Source of the DNA: Gemmatimonadaceae bacterium
Lineage (GTDB): Bacteria; Gemmatimonadota; Gemmatimonadetes; Gemmatimonadales; Gemmatimonadaceae
Direction: 5' to 3'
Length of the DNA: 64,000 bases
NCBI GenBank assembly: GCA_011525845.1
Contig: WYBP01000017.1
Span: forward strand, 124,001-188,000
Each line of letters starts with the position of its first letter. Within the stretch, counting starts at the first letter, position 1. This document shows positions 17,791 to 26,255 of the stretch, one piece after another. The notes below the pieces were generated by a model. That model was given only the letters and a program-made list of their open reading frames with translations, had not been told where the DNA came from and did not search any database. The position numbers were made by a program, and so were the translations under genes.

Positions 17791-18319
17791 GCGGCTTGAG
17801 CAGCTCGGCGGTCATCGCACCGGAGTGACCCTTGGTCGCCTCGCGCTCGCGGGCGACATCCTCCGCGGTGACGGCGCTGGCCGACGCGCCCCACGAGGAG
17901 CGGATGTAGGTGAGCACCGCGGCGACCTCGGCGTCGCTCATCACGATGCCGATGCCGTAGGCCGGCATGAGCGAGTTGTACTCGGTGCCCTTCACCATGA
18001 TGGGGCCCTGCAGGCCGTGCAGGACGATCCGGATCGGCACCGCCACGTTCGCGTTGTCGGCGTACTCCGAGCCCGCGAGCGGCGGGAAGACGCCGGGCGT
18101 GCCGAGCCCGTTCACCTGGTGGCAGCTCACGCAGCGCTGCTGGTAGATCTTCTCGCCGGACGGCCCGGACGCGACCGCCGCCGCCTTCGTCGCGCCGCCG
18201 GCCACGGCGGCGTTGGACGAGGCGCCGGCATCGGCCGAGTCCCCGCCGCCGCCGCAGGCGGCGACGAGGAGCGCGAGGGAGGCGACGATCGGGGCGGCGG
18301 AACGGCGGATGGTCGGCAT
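17777..18319 (-). CDS. Nos-cluster c-type cytochrome lipoprotein
   Basis: The 180-aa protein has a lipoprotein signal (LALLVAAC, lipid Cys22) and one heme-binding CVSCH motif (C63, C66, H67). M118 in SLMPAYG is a likely distal heme ligand. Monoheme cytochromes of this kind pass electrons to clade II nitrous oxide reductases. It is the last gene of the nos run, 26 bases after nosY, so it is probably co-transcribed and an electron donor for NosZ. Confidence 0.85.
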   Translation of the reverse strand: MPTIRRSAAPIVASLALLVAACGGGGDSADAGASSNAAVAGGATKAAAVASGPSGEKIYQQRCVSCHQVNGLGTPGVFPPLAGSEYADNANVAVPIRIVLHGLQGPIMVKGTEYNSLMPAYGIGIVMSDAEVAAVLTYIRSSWGASASAVTAEDVAREREATKGHSGAMTAELLKPLMAK

Positions 18320-18345
18320 GGTGGTCGGAGTGTTGGGGTGGGAAC

Positions 18346-19137
18346 TCAGAAATCGCGGCGGAGGAAGCGGCGGCGGGCGACGAGCACGGGGATCGCGGCC
18401 CAGGCCGAGAGCGCGGCGACCGCGACCGCGGGACCGAGCGCCGAGCCGAACACGCGCCGGAACAATGCTCCAGTGTAACCGAGGAGCGCGCTGGCGTCGA
18501 GCGCCGTGAGGACGAGGACGCGGGCGACGTCCACGGGGTTCAGCAGCATGAGGGCGAGCAGCGGGCGCTCCAGCGGCCAGTCGCCCATCGCGCTCACCAG
18601 CACGAGCACCGCCCCGTCGTACGCGAGCGTGAGCACGAACCAGGCGCCGAGGGCGAGCATCATCCCGCGGAGCCGGTCGTCGGTGGCGAGCGCGATCACC
18701 ATCGCGAGCGCGGCGAACGTGAGGGTGAGCAGCGCCCCGCCCGTCGCGAGGAGGACGAGGGCGAGCCGCGGCGCGTCGGCGGCGGCGCCGTGCAGGAGCA
18801 GCGGCACGCCCGCGCCGAGCAGGAACGCGGCCGTGAGCGGGAGCGCGAGGCCGAGGTAGAGGCCGGCGAAGACGGAGCGCCGCGAGAGCGGCTGCGAGAG
18901 CAGCATCTCGATGAACTCCCGCGACGCGTGCACGTGCGCCGTGCCGAAGACGAGCGCCACGAGCGGCACCACGAAGAGCACTGCGTTCAGCAGGCTCAGG
19001 ATGACCTGCGGCCCGGAGCCGCCGAAGTAGAAGAGCGCCTCGGTCACGGCCCAGAAGCCGGCCGCGTAGGCGATCAGCCAGCGGTTCCGCGCCAGGTCGC
19101 GCGCGCTCGCGCGCAGGACGAGTCCGATGGTGCTCAT
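18346..19137 (-). CDS. nosY: NosY, membrane subunit of the Nos ABC transporter
   Basis: The 263-aa protein has about six hydrophobic segments, with FGTAHVHASREFIEMLLSQP and PLSRRSVFAG loops typical of NosY. With NosF and NosD it forms the ABC complex needed for assembly of the CuZ cluster of NosZ. The ATG at 19137 overlaps the nosF stop (ATGA). Confidence 0.88.
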   Translation of the reverse strand: MSTIGLVLRASARDLARNRWLIAYAAGFWAVTEALFYFGGSGPQVILSLLNAVLFVVPLVALVFGTAHVHASREFIEMLLSQPLSRRSVFAGLYLGLALPLTAAFLLGAGVPLLLHGAAADAPRLALVLLATGGALLTLTFAALAMVIALATDDRLRGMMLALGAWFVLTLAYDGAVLVLVSAMGDWPLERPLLALMLLNPVDVARVLVLTALDASALLGYTGALFRRVFGSALGPAVAVAALSAWAAIPVLVARRRFLRRDF

Positions 19138-19877
19138 GCGCGCACCCTCGACCGCGGCGCCCCGCCCTGCTCCACGCGCAGGCCGCGCAGCAGCGCGGCC
19201 ACCGCGGGCTCCAGCCGGCGCATCCCCGTCTCCTCCAGCAGCCCGCTGATTGGACCGGAGAACCGGAACTGGCCGTCGGAGAGGAACGCGATGTCGTCCG
19301 CGATCTCCTCGAGCTCGCTCAGGATGTGCGAGCTGATCAGCACGGCGCGCCCCGCCTCGCGCGCGGCGCGCAGCTGCGCCTTGAGGAGCCCCGAGGACAC
19401 GGGGTCGAGCCCCGCGGTCGGCTCGTCGAGCAGGAGCACGTCCGGCGCGAAGAGGAAGGCGCAGGCGCTGCTCAACTTCTGCCGCCACCCGCCCGAGAGC
19501 GTGCCCACCCGGGTCTGCCACTCGCCGCGCAGGCCGAAGTCCTCGATCAACCGCTCGTCGAGCGCGGCACCGGGGCGGAGCGCGCGCAGCATCGCGAACA
19601 CCTCGCCCACCGCGAGGTTCTCGGGAAGCCGCGGCGCCTGCGGCGCGTAGCCGATGCGTGCGCGATACGCGCCGTCGTCGTCCACCGGCTCCCCGTCCAG
19701 CAGGAGCCGGCCGGCGTCGGGACGCGTGAGGCCGAGGATCACCTTGATCAGCGTGGTCTTCCCCGTCCCGTTGGGTCCGACGAGGGCGGTGATGCGGCCC
19801 GGCTCGAGCGCGAGCGAGACGCCGTCGAGCACGGAGCGGCGGCCATAGGCCTTCCGGATCCCTTCGAGCGCGATCAT
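19134..19877 (-). CDS. nosF: NosF, ATPase of the Nos ABC transporter
   Basis: This 247-aa ABC ATPase powers the NosDFY complex that matures the copper centre of nitrous oxide reductase. Walker A is GPNGTGKTT, the Q-loop region is YAPQAPRLP, the signature is LSGGWRQK, Walker B is VLLLDEPTAGLD and the switch histidine is in SSHIL. The start overlaps the nosD stop (ATGA). Its place between nosD and nosY fixes the function. Confidence 0.93.
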   Translation of the reverse strand: MIALEGIRKAYGRRSVLDGVSLALEPGRITALVGPNGTGKTTLIKVILGLTRPDAGRLLLDGEPVDDDGAYRARIGYAPQAPRLPENLAVGEVFAMLRALRPGAALDERLIEDFGLRGEWQTRVGTLSGGWRQKLSSACAFLFAPDVLLLDEPTAGLDPVSSGLLKAQLRAAREAGRAVLISSHILSELEEIADDIAFLSDGQFRFSGPISGLLEETGMRRLEPAVAALLRGLRVEQGGAPRSRVRA

Positions 19878-21142
19878 CGGGGGGCCCTCATGAGTGGACG
19901 TGGGTCGGCGAGCGCCGGCGTGAGGACGGGGAAGACCCGCTCCGCGGCGTCGAGCACGGAGGTGATGGGACTGCGCAGGAGGAGCAGTGCCTCGGGATGC
20001 TTCTCGACCACGAGCGCGAAGAGGCGGACGGGACGGAAGGGCACGTCCCCCGTCCCGTCGCGGTCCAGGTCGTAGCCCCGGTACGCGTCCCACCAGTTGC
20101 CCTCGAAGTCGCTGCGCAGCGTGCGGCTGTTCGTCGAGACGTCGAACGCGTTGCCCGCGAAGAGGTTGCCGCGGAAACGGCTGTCCTCGGCGTCCGCCAT
20201 CAGGCGGACGGCCCAGCCGTTGCGCCGGAAGTCGTTGTCCCGGATGTCGAGGCGCGAGGCGCCCTCCAGGAAGAGCCCGGTGGAGTTCTCCTCGAACCGG
20301 TTCCGGGAGATCGAGCCGTCGGTGATGTCCTTGAGCAGGAGGCCGTACCCCGTGCTGCCATCGGCCCCGAGGAAGGCGTTCTCCTCCATGGTGATGACCT
20401 TGCTGTACATCACCGCGACCCCCGCGCCGTTGTCGCGGAAGGTGTTCCGCTCGTAGCGGCAGGAGTCGCTGAACATGAAGTGGAGCCCGTAGCGCCGGTT
20501 CCCCTCGCTGAGGTTCCCGCTGGCGACCGCGCCGCGCGAGAACTCGAAGTAGATCCCGTCGCGCTGGCCGCGCACCTGGTTGTCCTCCACGCGGTTGTAC
20601 GGCGAGTACCAGAGGTGCACGCCGTTGCCGTTGCGCGTCTCGACGCCCCCGGTGCCGCGGATGTCGTTCCCGCGCACCAGGCAGCCGGTCGAGCGCTCGA
20701 GGTAGATCGCGAAGAGGGCGTCGCGGAAGCGGTTGTCGGCCAGCACGCACCCGACGGACTCCGTCACCCGGAGCGCCGAGCGGTCCTCCATCTGGCTGAT
20801 CCCGGTGTTCGCGAACTCGAGCCCGCGCACGGTCACGGAGTCGGCGCGGATCACGAGGATCTCGTGTGCGCCCTCGCCGTCGAAGCGCGGCCAGTCCTCG
20901 CCGATGATCGTGAGGCGGGGGACCCGCACCACGACGGTGGGCTCGGCGTAGCGGCCCGGGGTGACACGGATGGTCGCGCCCGGGGTCGCGGCCGCGACCG
21001 CCGCCCCGAGCGTGGCGAAGCGCGCACCGGCGCCCACGACGAGGTCCTGCGCCCCGCCGGCGGTGCCGCTCACGGCGCCACCGACGACGGCCGCGAGGCC
21101 GCCGGCGAGGAGGCGCGATGCGCGACGCAGGCGGGCCCGCAC
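19874..21142 (-). CDS. nosD: NosD, periplasmic copper-site assembly protein
   Basis: NosD is the periplasmic beta-helix protein that works with NosFY to build CuZ in NosZ. The 422-aa protein has an N-terminal signal region (ASRLLAGGLAAVVGG), then right-handed parallel beta-helix repeats rich in N and G (SVTVRGLEFANTG, GIYFEFSRGA, GYGLLLKDITDG). The chosen GTG at 21142 lies 1 base after nosL; a GTG at 21154 is another option. Start uncertain, identity clear. Confidence 0.9.
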   Translation of the reverse strand: MRARLRRASRLLAGGLAAVVGGAVSGTAGGAQDLVVGAGARFATLGAAVAAATPGATIRVTPGRYAEPTVVVRVPRLTIIGEDWPRFDGEGAHEILVIRADSVTVRGLEFANTGISQMEDRSALRVTESVGCVLADNRFRDALFAIYLERSTGCLVRGNDIRGTGGVETRNGNGVHLWYSPYNRVEDNQVRGQRDGIYFEFSRGAVASGNLSEGNRRYGLHFMFSDSCRYERNTFRDNGAGVAVMYSKVITMEENAFLGADGSTGYGLLLKDITDGSISRNRFEENSTGLFLEGASRLDIRDNDFRRNGWAVRLMADAEDSRFRGNLFAGNAFDVSTNSRTLRSDFEGNWWDAYRGYDLDRDGTGDVPFRPVRLFALVVEKHPEALLLLRSPITSVLDAAERVFPVLTPALADPRPLMRAPR

Positions 21143-21143
21143 C

Positions 21144-21596
21144 TCAGTGACCACCGTGCGTGCCCGAGACGCTGTCGGCGAGGATCTCCCGCCAGGTGGC
21201 GAGGGTTCCGCCATACGTGGCCTGCGCCGCACGCGCGGCCTCCGGCGAGGCGAACGCCACCGTCTGGCCCATCGGGCCGCGCAGCGAGCTCTCGCGCAGG
21301 AAGCCCGCGTCGTCCACGGGCACCCAGGTGCCGGGCTGGTCGGCGTCCGTGACCCAGAGACCGTGCAGCGTCTCGCGGTCCACCCCGCGCGCGTACCCGG
21401 CGAGGCACTCGATCGAGTCGAACACGTTCACCTTCCCGGTCCGCGTCACGGCCTCGGACGCGAAGCGTGCGTCCGTGACCTCCATGCGGCAGAAGCCGCA
21501 CTGGTCCTCGTTCAGGACCACGGCGCGGGGGCCCGCGGGTGCACAGGCCGAGGCCGCCAGGAGCAGGCCGGCCAGGGCGCGCGTGGCGACGCTCAC
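21144..21596 (-). CDS. nosL: NosL, copper chaperone lipoprotein
   Basis: NosL binds Cu(I) and delivers it to the Nos machinery. The 150-aa product has a lipoprotein-like signal (LLLAASAC) followed by the copper-site motif QCGFCRMEV, and then the NosL fold segment KVNVFDSIECLAGY. The start is GTG at 21596, overlapping the upstream gene (GTGA). A GTHGGH tail could add metal ligands. Confidence 0.88.
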   Translation of the reverse strand: MSVATRALAGLLLAASACAPAGPRAVVLNEDQCGFCRMEVTDARFASEAVTRTGKVNVFDSIECLAGYARGVDRETLHGLWVTDADQPGTWVPVDDAGFLRESSLRGPMGQTVAFASPEAARAAQATYGGTLATWREILADSVSGTHGGH

Positions 21597-22177
21597 CCTT
21601 CCACCTTCCGCCGCGCGGTCGAGACCACGGCGGCCGCCATGAGGCCCGCGGCCACGCCCATCGCGATCCCGCCCCCCGACGGCCACGACGTGGCCGTGAA
21701 GTTCAGCAGCTTCTTCCGCCCGATCAGGGGCGGCTGGTACGTCATGCCGGGCACCTTGATGATGGCGTGCTCGTAATCGAGGTTGTGGCCGTAGTCGTAG
21801 CCCCACCTCCAGTAATCCCAGAGCCCGATGGCGAACAGCGCCACGAGCGACGCCCCCCAGATGTAGAGCGGGAGACGTCGCCCGAGCGCGGCCACCCCGA
21901 GGCCGGTGACGATGAGCCCGCCGAGGATCCAGGGCATCCACTTCAGCTCCGGGATCGCGTCGGGCTCGATCGTCTTCATGCCGATGTAGTGGTTCAGGTT
22001 GTTGATGCTGTTCAGGTCGTTCTCCTTCAGCCCGTCCACGCCGTCGATCCGGATCAGCATCCCCAGCCCCTCCGGGTACTGCGGCGCGATCAGGTCGACG
22101 CGCCACAAGGGGAGGACGTAGCCGGTGGCGAGGAGCGCCACCGCGACCAGGATGAACCAACGTGCGCGGACGGTCAT
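21593..22177 (-). CDS. nosB: NosB-like membrane protein of clade II nos clusters
   Basis: The 194-aa protein has an N-terminal membrane segment, a periplasmic-looking loop (about 28-80, with LNSINNLNHYIGMKTI) and three more membrane segments. Clade II nosZ operons characteristically carry a membrane protein of unknown role downstream of nosZ, named nosB. Position (7 bases after nosZ) and topology support that name, but I cannot confirm homology without a search. Confidence 0.65.
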   Translation of the reverse strand: MTVRARWFILVAVALLATGYVLPLWRVDLIAPQYPEGLGMLIRIDGVDGLKENDLNSINNLNHYIGMKTIEPDAIPELKWMPWILGGLIVTGLGVAALGRRLPLYIWGASLVALFAIGLWDYWRWGYDYGHNLDYEHAIIKVPGMTYQPPLIGRKKLLNFTATSWPSGGGIAMGVAAGLMAAAVVSTARRKVEG

Positions 22178-22184
22178 CGGGACC

Positions 22185-24176
22185 TCAGTTGGGACCGCGG
22201 GAACCAGCGCTCGGCCCCTTGGAGTTGTTGGCCTTCAGCGCCACCGTGGAGCCGCGCGGCGACACGCGGACGTATCCCTGCATCTCCTGGTGCAGCGCCG
22301 AGCAGAAGTCGGTGCAGTACATCGGGTAGACGCCGGGCTTGGTGGGGATCCACTTCAGCGTGCGCGTCTCGCCCGGCATGATCAGCAGCTCGGCGTTGTT
22401 CGCCCCGAGGATCGCGAAGCCGTGCGGCACGTCCCAGTCCTGCTCGAGGTTGGTGACGTGGAAGAGCACGGTGTCGCCGACCGTTACGCCCTCGATGTTG
22501 TCGGGCGCGAAGTGCGACCGGATCGCCGTCATCCGCACGTGGACCATCTTGCCGTTGCGCTCCACGCCCGCCTCGCGCTCGGCGCGCGACACGCGCGGGT
22601 GCCGGTTCTCGGCCAGCTTGTAGAACTTCACCTGGCGGTCCTTCACGAGCTTCGCGTCGATCGCGTTGGCGTAGTGGGGCTCGCCCTGCGTCGGGAAGTC
22701 GAGGAGGAGCTTCATCTTGTCGCCGGTGATGTCATAGAGCTGCGCCGAGTGCGTCAGCTCGGGGCCGGTCGGGAGGTAGCGGTCCTTGGTGATCTTGTTC
22801 ATCGCCAGGACGTACTTGCCGTACGGCTTGCGCGTGCCGCCGCCCGGAACCATCAGGTGGCCGACCGCGTAGTAGGTCGGCGCCCGGTCCACCACCTCGC
22901 GGGTGGCGACGTTCCACTTCACGACCTCGCTGGAGATGAACATCGAGGTGTACGCGAAGCCCTTGCCGTCGAACTCGGTGTGGAGGGGGCCGAGGCCCGG
23001 CTCCTGCACCTCGCCGGCGAGCGTGGACTCGTACTTGAGCACCGGGATGCCCTCCAGCTCACCCTCGAACGCCTTGTCCTTGATCGCCTGCAGCATCTTC
23101 ACGGTGGAGTGCACCGGGATCACCGTGGCGAGCTTGCCGCCGGCCACCACGAACTCGCCGGTCGGGTCGACGTCGGCGCCGTGCGGGGACTTCGGCGTGG
23201 GGAGGAAGTAGACGACGCCCGGGCAGTCGGCGGGCTGCAGCTGCAGGACGCTCGTCTTGGTCTCCGAGCGGGCCACGCGCGAGAACTCATCCATGAAGTT
23301 GTGGCGATACTCGACCGTCGCGCGCCGCCCCTTTCCGGAGCTGGCACACGCCTCGGCCGCCTTGTAGTTCACCGCGGCGATGTAGTCCTTGTCATTCTGG
23401 GAGGCGTTGACCTCGAGCAGCGAATAGGCCTGCTCGGAGTTGTACGACGTGAAGAACATCCAGCCGGCCGAGGGACCCTTGCCTGCGCGCGCCAGGTCAT
23501 AGTTGAAGCCCGGCATGATCAGCTGGAACTTGATGTCCATCTTCCCCGGCTGGTCCGCCGTGATGAAGGAGATCTGCCCCTTGAAGTGCTTCTTGTACTC
23601 CTCGATCGGCACGTCGCGGTTCGGGCTCGGGATGCTGAACCGGGTGGACGAGACGATGTACTCGGAGTTCTCGGTGACGAAGGGCGAGGCGTGGTTGCCG
23701 GCCGCGTTCGGGATCTCGAGGATCTCGGTCGTCTCGAAGTGCGTGAGATCCACGCGCGCCACGCGGGGCGTGTTGTTGCCGTTCACGAAGAGCCAGCGGC
23801 CGTCGTCCTCGCCGTTGGTCTGCGAGAGCGCGGTGTGGTGCAGGTCGTCCCACGGGATGAAGCCGTAGGAGGTCTCGAGCATCGGCTTGGTCTCCTCGGA
23901 GTACCCCCAGCCGTTCTCCGCGTGCTGCGAGAAGACGGGGATGGTGCGGAGGAGCCGGCCGCTCGGCAGGCCGTAGACGCCCACCTGGCCGCCGAAGCCG
24001 CCGGAGAGGAAGGCGTAGAGCTCGTCATGGTCGCCCGGGGCGACGTAGACGCGCTGGGCCATGTCGGCGGTGCCGGCCAGCGACGCCGTGCGCGTACCAC
24101 CGCAGGCGTAGCCGAGCCCGAGCACCGTGACGGCGCCGGCGCCGAGCAGGAAGCGGGATCGTGTGAGGACGGACAT
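22185..24176 (-). CDS. nosZ: Nitrous oxide reductase, clade II
   Basis: NosZ reduces N2O to N2 in the periplasm, the last step of denitrification. The 663-aa protein begins MSVLTRSRFLLGAGAVTVLG, a Sec-type signal without a twin arginine, which marks clade II (atypical) enzymes. The CuA site is complete: C621, C625, H629 and M632 in CTDFCSALHQEM. CuZ-site histidine regions are seen in DDLHHT, GNHASP, SPHGADVDP and QGEPHYANA. The gene heads the nosZ-B-L-D-F-Y-cytochrome run. No nosR is present, as is usual for this clade. Divergent from an NsrR-like repressor. Confidence 0.96.
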   Translation of the reverse strand: MSVLTRSRFLLGAGAVTVLGLGYACGGTRTASLAGTADMAQRVYVAPGDHDELYAFLSGGFGGQVGVYGLPSGRLLRTIPVFSQHAENGWGYSEETKPMLETSYGFIPWDDLHHTALSQTNGEDDGRWLFVNGNNTPRVARVDLTHFETTEILEIPNAAGNHASPFVTENSEYIVSSTRFSIPSPNRDVPIEEYKKHFKGQISFITADQPGKMDIKFQLIMPGFNYDLARAGKGPSAGWMFFTSYNSEQAYSLLEVNASQNDKDYIAAVNYKAAEACASSGKGRRATVEYRHNFMDEFSRVARSETKTSVLQLQPADCPGVVYFLPTPKSPHGADVDPTGEFVVAGGKLATVIPVHSTVKMLQAIKDKAFEGELEGIPVLKYESTLAGEVQEPGLGPLHTEFDGKGFAYTSMFISSEVVKWNVATREVVDRAPTYYAVGHLMVPGGGTRKPYGKYVLAMNKITKDRYLPTGPELTHSAQLYDITGDKMKLLLDFPTQGEPHYANAIDAKLVKDRQVKFYKLAENRHPRVSRAEREAGVERNGKMVHVRMTAIRSHFAPDNIEGVTVGDTVLFHVTNLEQDWDVPHGFAILGANNAELLIMPGETRTLKWIPTKPGVYPMYCTDFCSALHQEMQGYVRVSPRGSTVALKANNSKGPSAGSRGPN

Positions 24177-24248
24177 ACGGACCTCGAAGGGAACGGGGGT
24201 GGGACGCGCGGCAGCAGGCCGGTCCCGCCACTTGCGTCGGGACGTTCA

Positions 24249-24273
24249 AAAGGTGAATCCTCCGTGCACCTTT
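24249..24273. promoter_or_regulatory. Candidate NsrR operator between nosZ and nsrR
   Basis: Perfect 7-bp arms AAAGGTG (24249-24255) and CACCTTT (24267-24273) are separated by 11 bases in the 157-base divergent gap. The overall size (25 bp) fits an Rrf2/NsrR dimer site. Position suggests joint control of the nos operon and autoregulation of the repressor. The motif does not match the E. coli NsrR consensus closely. Confidence 0.5.
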
Positions 24274-24333
24274 GAGAGTCGGCCCTTCCCCCGAACCCGA
24301 ATCGGGGTTTCCCCGACACCAACCGAGACCCTC

Positions 24334-24765
24334 TTGCGACTGACCCGCTTCACCGACAACGCGCTGCGCACCCTCACCTACCTCGCGCTGCACGACGAGG
24401 CGCCCGCCCGGATCACGGACGTCGCGCGACGCATGGGGATGTCGGAGGACCACGTGGCGAAGGTCGTCGCGCGGCTCGCCGACCTGGGCTACGTCACCAC
24501 GCTCCGCGGGCGCTCGGGGGGCGTCCGGCTCGCGCGGACCCCCGAGCGGATCAACATCGGCGAGGTGGTGCGGGCCACGGAGGACAACATGGTGCTGGTC
24601 GAGTGCTTCGACCCGGCCACCAACCAGTGCCCCATCGCCCCGGCCTGCCGGCTCGCCCGCGCGCTGGACGAGGCGCTGGTGGCCTTCCTGGCCGTGCTCG
24701 ACCGCTATTCCGTGGCCGACCTCGTCGCCAAGCCACGCACCCTCACCCGGCTCCTCCACGCATGA
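24334..24765 (+). CDS. nsrR: NsrR-like Rrf2-family [Fe-S] repressor
   Basis: NsrR senses nitric oxide through a [4Fe-4S] or [2Fe-2S] cluster and represses nitrogen-oxide genes. The TTG at 24334 (143 aa) gives the family start LRLTRFTDNALR. A winged helix lies at about 10-75 (ITDVARRMGMSEDHVAKVV). Cluster ligands are C91, C99 and C105 (ECFDPATNQCPIAPAC), and D8 matches the Asp ligand known in Streptomyces NsrR. IscR-like function is less likely because the Cys pattern and CPIAP motif are NsrR-like. Divergent from nosZ and overlapping the next gene (ATGA). Confidence 0.85.
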   Translation: MRLTRFTDNALRTLTYLALHDEAPARITDVARRMGMSEDHVAKVVARLADLGYVTTLRGRSGGVRLARTPERINIGEVVRATEDNMVLVECFDPATNQCPIAPACRLARALDEALVAFLAVLDRYSVADLVAKPRTLTRLLHA

Positions 24766-25223
24766 TGGACTGGTTCGTGAAGGCCTTCCTCAAGGCCAGC
24801 CTCCTCTGGTTCTCGCTCGCCATCGCCCTCGGGGTCTCGATGGCGCTCCTGCCCGCGCTCACGATCCTCCGCACGGCGCACCTGCACCTCGCGCTGCTCG
24901 GCTTCGTCACGCAGATGATCTACGGCGTGGCCCTGCACGTCATCCCGCGCTTCTTCGGCCAGCCCCTGCTCCACCCATGGCTCGCGGAGGTGCAGTTCTT
25001 CTCGGCCCAGGCCGGGCTCGCCGGACTCGTGCTCGGGTTCGTGCTCCGCGCGCTGGGCGCGACGTCGGCCGGCGGGATGCTCGCCATCGGCGGGACGCTC
25101 TCGGCGGTCGGGGCGGCGTGCTTCGTCGTGAACCTCTGGCGGACGATGGACGCCAGCCAGATGCGGACGGTCAACGCGACGGGGCGCGCGGTGCCGGTGC
25201 TGCCGCAGGAGGACGCGCACTGA
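24762..25223 (+). CDS. Small membrane protein with heme-copper-oxidase-like histidines
   Basis: The 153-aa protein has four predicted membrane helices. The region around H40, H42 and H59 (RTAHLHLALLG, ALHVIPRFFG) resembles the heme-ligand helix of COX1/NorB subunits, but it is far too short to be a whole oxidase. It overlaps nsrR by four bases and so is likely controlled by NO. It may be a heme-binding sensor, an assembly factor or a NO-related electron carrier. Its last 53 bases overlap the end of convergent maf. Confidence 0.6.
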   Translation: MMDWFVKAFLKASLLWFSLAIALGVSMALLPALTILRTAHLHLALLGFVTQMIYGVALHVIPRFFGQPLLHPWLAEVQFFSAQAGLAGLVLGFVLRALGATSAGGMLAIGGTLSAVGAACFVVNLWRTMDASQMRTVNATGRAVPVLPQEDAH

Positions 25224-25818
25224 CGCCCGCGGCGAAGTCGTAGCGGAGCCCGAGCCGCTCGAGCAGCGCGACGAGCCGGCGCAGCCCGAGACCCATCACG
25301 CTGAAGTAGTCCCCGTCGATCCGCTCCACGATCGTCGCGCCATACCCCTGGATGCCGTACGCGCCCGCCTTGTCCATCGGCTCGCCGGTGGCCACGTAGG
25401 CCGCGATCTCCTCCGCGTCGAGCGCCCGGAAGGTCACGGCCACCGACTCCACCGCGCTCTCCGTGCGCCCGCCGAGCGCGACGGCGATGGCGGTGTGCAC
25501 CACATGGGTCCGGCCGCTGAGCCGGGCGAGCGTCGCGCACGCCTCGGACGCGTCCGCGGGCTTGCCGAGGATCGCGTCGTCGAGCACCACGATCGTGTCC
25601 GCGGCGATCACGAGCGCCGCCGGGTGGCGTTCCGCGAGCCGGTGCGCCTTCTCGCGCGCCAGCCGCTCGACATGGGGCACCGGCGCCTCTCCCGGGAGCT
25701 CGGACTCGTCGATGTCGGCCGGCCTGACGACGTGGCGGATGCCGACCAGCGTGAGCAGCTCGCGCCGCCGGGGGGACTGTGACGCGAGGATCACCTCGAG
25801 GGGGGCGCCGGCGCTCAT
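25171..25818 (-). CDS. maf: Maf-family nucleotide pyrophosphatase
   Basis: Maf proteins hydrolyse non-canonical or excess nucleoside triphosphates (dTTP/UTP type) and influence septum formation. Visible motifs: ASQSPRR near the start, [12 protein letters not shown], and [13 protein letters not shown]. At 215 aa it is longer than usual because of a P/A/R-rich C-terminal tail, which is also the part that overlaps the convergent membrane-protein gene. It overlaps dtd by four bases. Confidence 0.9.
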   Translation of the reverse strand: MSAGAPLEVILASQSPRRRELLTLVGIRHVVRPADIDESELPGEAPVPHVERLAREKAHRLAERHPAALVIAADTIVVLDDAILGKPADASEACATLARLSGRTHVVHTAIAVALGGRTESAVESVAVTFRALDAEEIAAYVATGEPMDKAGAYGIQGYGATIVERIDGDYFSVMGLGLRRLVALLERLGLRYDFAAGVSARPPAAAPAPRAPSR

Positions 25819-26252
25819 CGCTCGAGCCAGAGCGTCACGGGTCCGTCGTTCACGAGTTCCACGTCCATCATCGCGCCGAACTCCCCGGTCTCGACCGTCA
25901 GCCCGCGCTCCCGCAGAGCGCGGACGAAGGCCTCATAGAGCGGGATCGCCAGCTCCGGACGCGCCGCGGCGATGAAGCTCGGGCGGCGCCCCTTCTCGGC
26001 ATCGCCGTAGAGCGTGAACTGGCTCACGACCAGCACCGCCCCGTCCACGTCGGCGAGGGCGAGGTTCATCTTGCCGTCCGCGTCCGCGAAGAGCCGGAGG
26101 CCGACGACCTTGTCCGCCATCCACGCGACCTGCGCGTCGGTGTCCGTGCCGGTGAAGCCCACCAGGAGGCAGAACCCGCGGTCGATCCGGCCGGTGATGC
26201 GCTCCCCGACGCGCACCTCCGCGCGCGAGACGCGCTGCAGCAGGACGCGCAT
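25815..26252 (-). CDS. dtd: D-aminoacyl-tRNA deacylase
   Basis: Dtd frees tRNA from wrongly attached D-amino acids and glycine. The 145-aa protein begins [15 protein letters not shown]. It carries both active-site motifs, SQFTLYGD and the Gly-cisPro motif within NDGPVTLW. Length and motif spacing are typical. It ends with an ATGA overlap into maf and starts 3 bases after the M28 peptidase gene, so the three may share a transcript. Confidence 0.95.
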   Translation of the reverse strand: MRVLLQRVSRAEVRVGERITGRIDRGFCLLVGFTGTDTDAQVAWMADKVVGLRLFADADGKMNLALADVDGAVLVVSQFTLYGDAEKGRRPSFIAAARPELAIPLYEAFVRALRERGLTVETGEFGAMMDVELVNDGPVTLWLER

Positions 26253-26255
26253 GCG

